Shown here: one piece after another, positions 63,977 to 64,000 of the stretch
Layout: each line of letters starts with the position of its first letter
Numbering within the stretch: the stretch's first letter is position 1
Assembly (NCBI GenBank): GCA_024509875.1
Contig: JAMPIV010012453.1
Location: forward strand, 496,001 to 560,000
Length of the DNA: 64,000 bases
Direction of reading: 5' to 3'
Origin: Oreohelix idahoensis
Taxonomy: Eukaryota > Mollusca > Gastropoda > Stylommatophora > Oreohelicidae
Notes under the pieces: generated by a model
The model's input: only the letters and a program-made list of their open reading frames with translations
Database searches by the model: none
What the model was told of the DNA's origin: nothing
Made by a program: the position numbers and the translations under genes

Positions 63977-64000
63977 ACAAGCTGGAAAGGTCTCAGCAGC

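Larger units (their letters stand above)
59764..64000 (-). mobile_element. Gypsy-3: Gmr1-like LTR retrotransposon, 5' part outside the window
   Basis: It reads right to left: Gag zinc knuckle, protease, integrase, RT, RNase H, about 490 bp of 3' untranslated region, then the polypurine tract GGAGAGGGAGGGGTGGA (59764-59780) and LTR-2. The 5' LTR and most of Gag lie beyond 64000. This is the most complete pol of the three Gypsy elements. Confidence 0.92.

Overview
The window is eukaryotic DNA from an animal with a transposon-rich genome. The element mix suggests a lophotrochozoan, perhaps a mollusc: RTE-type LINEs with short-repeat tails, Gmr1-like Gypsy elements, tRNA-headed SINEs, mariner, hAT and piggyBac. 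That placement is an inference. There are no operons, rRNA genes, CRISPR arrays or complete tRNA genes.

One host gene can be supported. Three minus-strand exons (51222-51280, 26039-26140 and about 342-549) join in phase at GT-AG sites. They encode consecutive pieces of the metallo-beta-lactamase/beta-CASP nuclease Artemis (DCLRE1C). The introns between them are about 25.1 and 25.5 kb, so most of the window is two introns filled with nested transposons. The 5' and 3' exons of the gene were not found here. One catalytic-motif residue looks unusual: the Asp of TGDFR reads as His.

Layout by region. 1-2.9 kb: the Artemis exon and three LINE fragments. 2.9-16.6 kb: a truncated piggyBac carrying a Gypsy element (Gypsy-1, 3079-8195, itself carrying a SINE), then an RNase H-bearing LINE (LINE-F) carrying a full-length RTE (RTE-C) and a 398-bp mini-RTE. 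17.7-21.9 kb: a possible Helentron-like element carrying an RTE-A fragment and local repeats. 22.1-24.4 kb: an LTR related to Gypsy-1. 24.8-25.8 kb: an internally deleted mariner. 27.8-30.1 kb: a hAT (ZBED5-like) remnant. 31-33.9 kb: LINE remnants. 33.9-46.6 kb: Gypsy-2, with two mini-RTE insertions and a 3.1-kb RTE-A in its 3' LTR. 47.2-48.8 kb: an old Gypsy-3-like pol remnant. 49.6-54.9 kb: a SINE, an Artemis exon, LINE-E and a well-preserved RTE-A. 56-58.6 kb: RTE-B. 58.6-64 kb: Gypsy-3 on the minus strand.

Two observations stand out. First, the left end of Gypsy-3 is a head-to-head LTR palindrome. Its centre is a 36-bp copy of the 3' half of tRNA-Pro, with one mismatch exactly at tRNA position 58. 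It looks like an aberrant reverse-transcription product fixed in the genome. Second, the RTE-A copy at 42850-45996 carries dense, clustered, sense-strand A-to-G changes relative to its sister copies, yet sits in an LTR only about 1% diverged from its partner. That is the signature expected of ADAR editing of the element RNA before reverse transcription. All three Gypsy elements have the integrase-before-reverse-transcriptase order of the Gmr1 group, and the two with a visible capsid region have a SCAN-like Gag.
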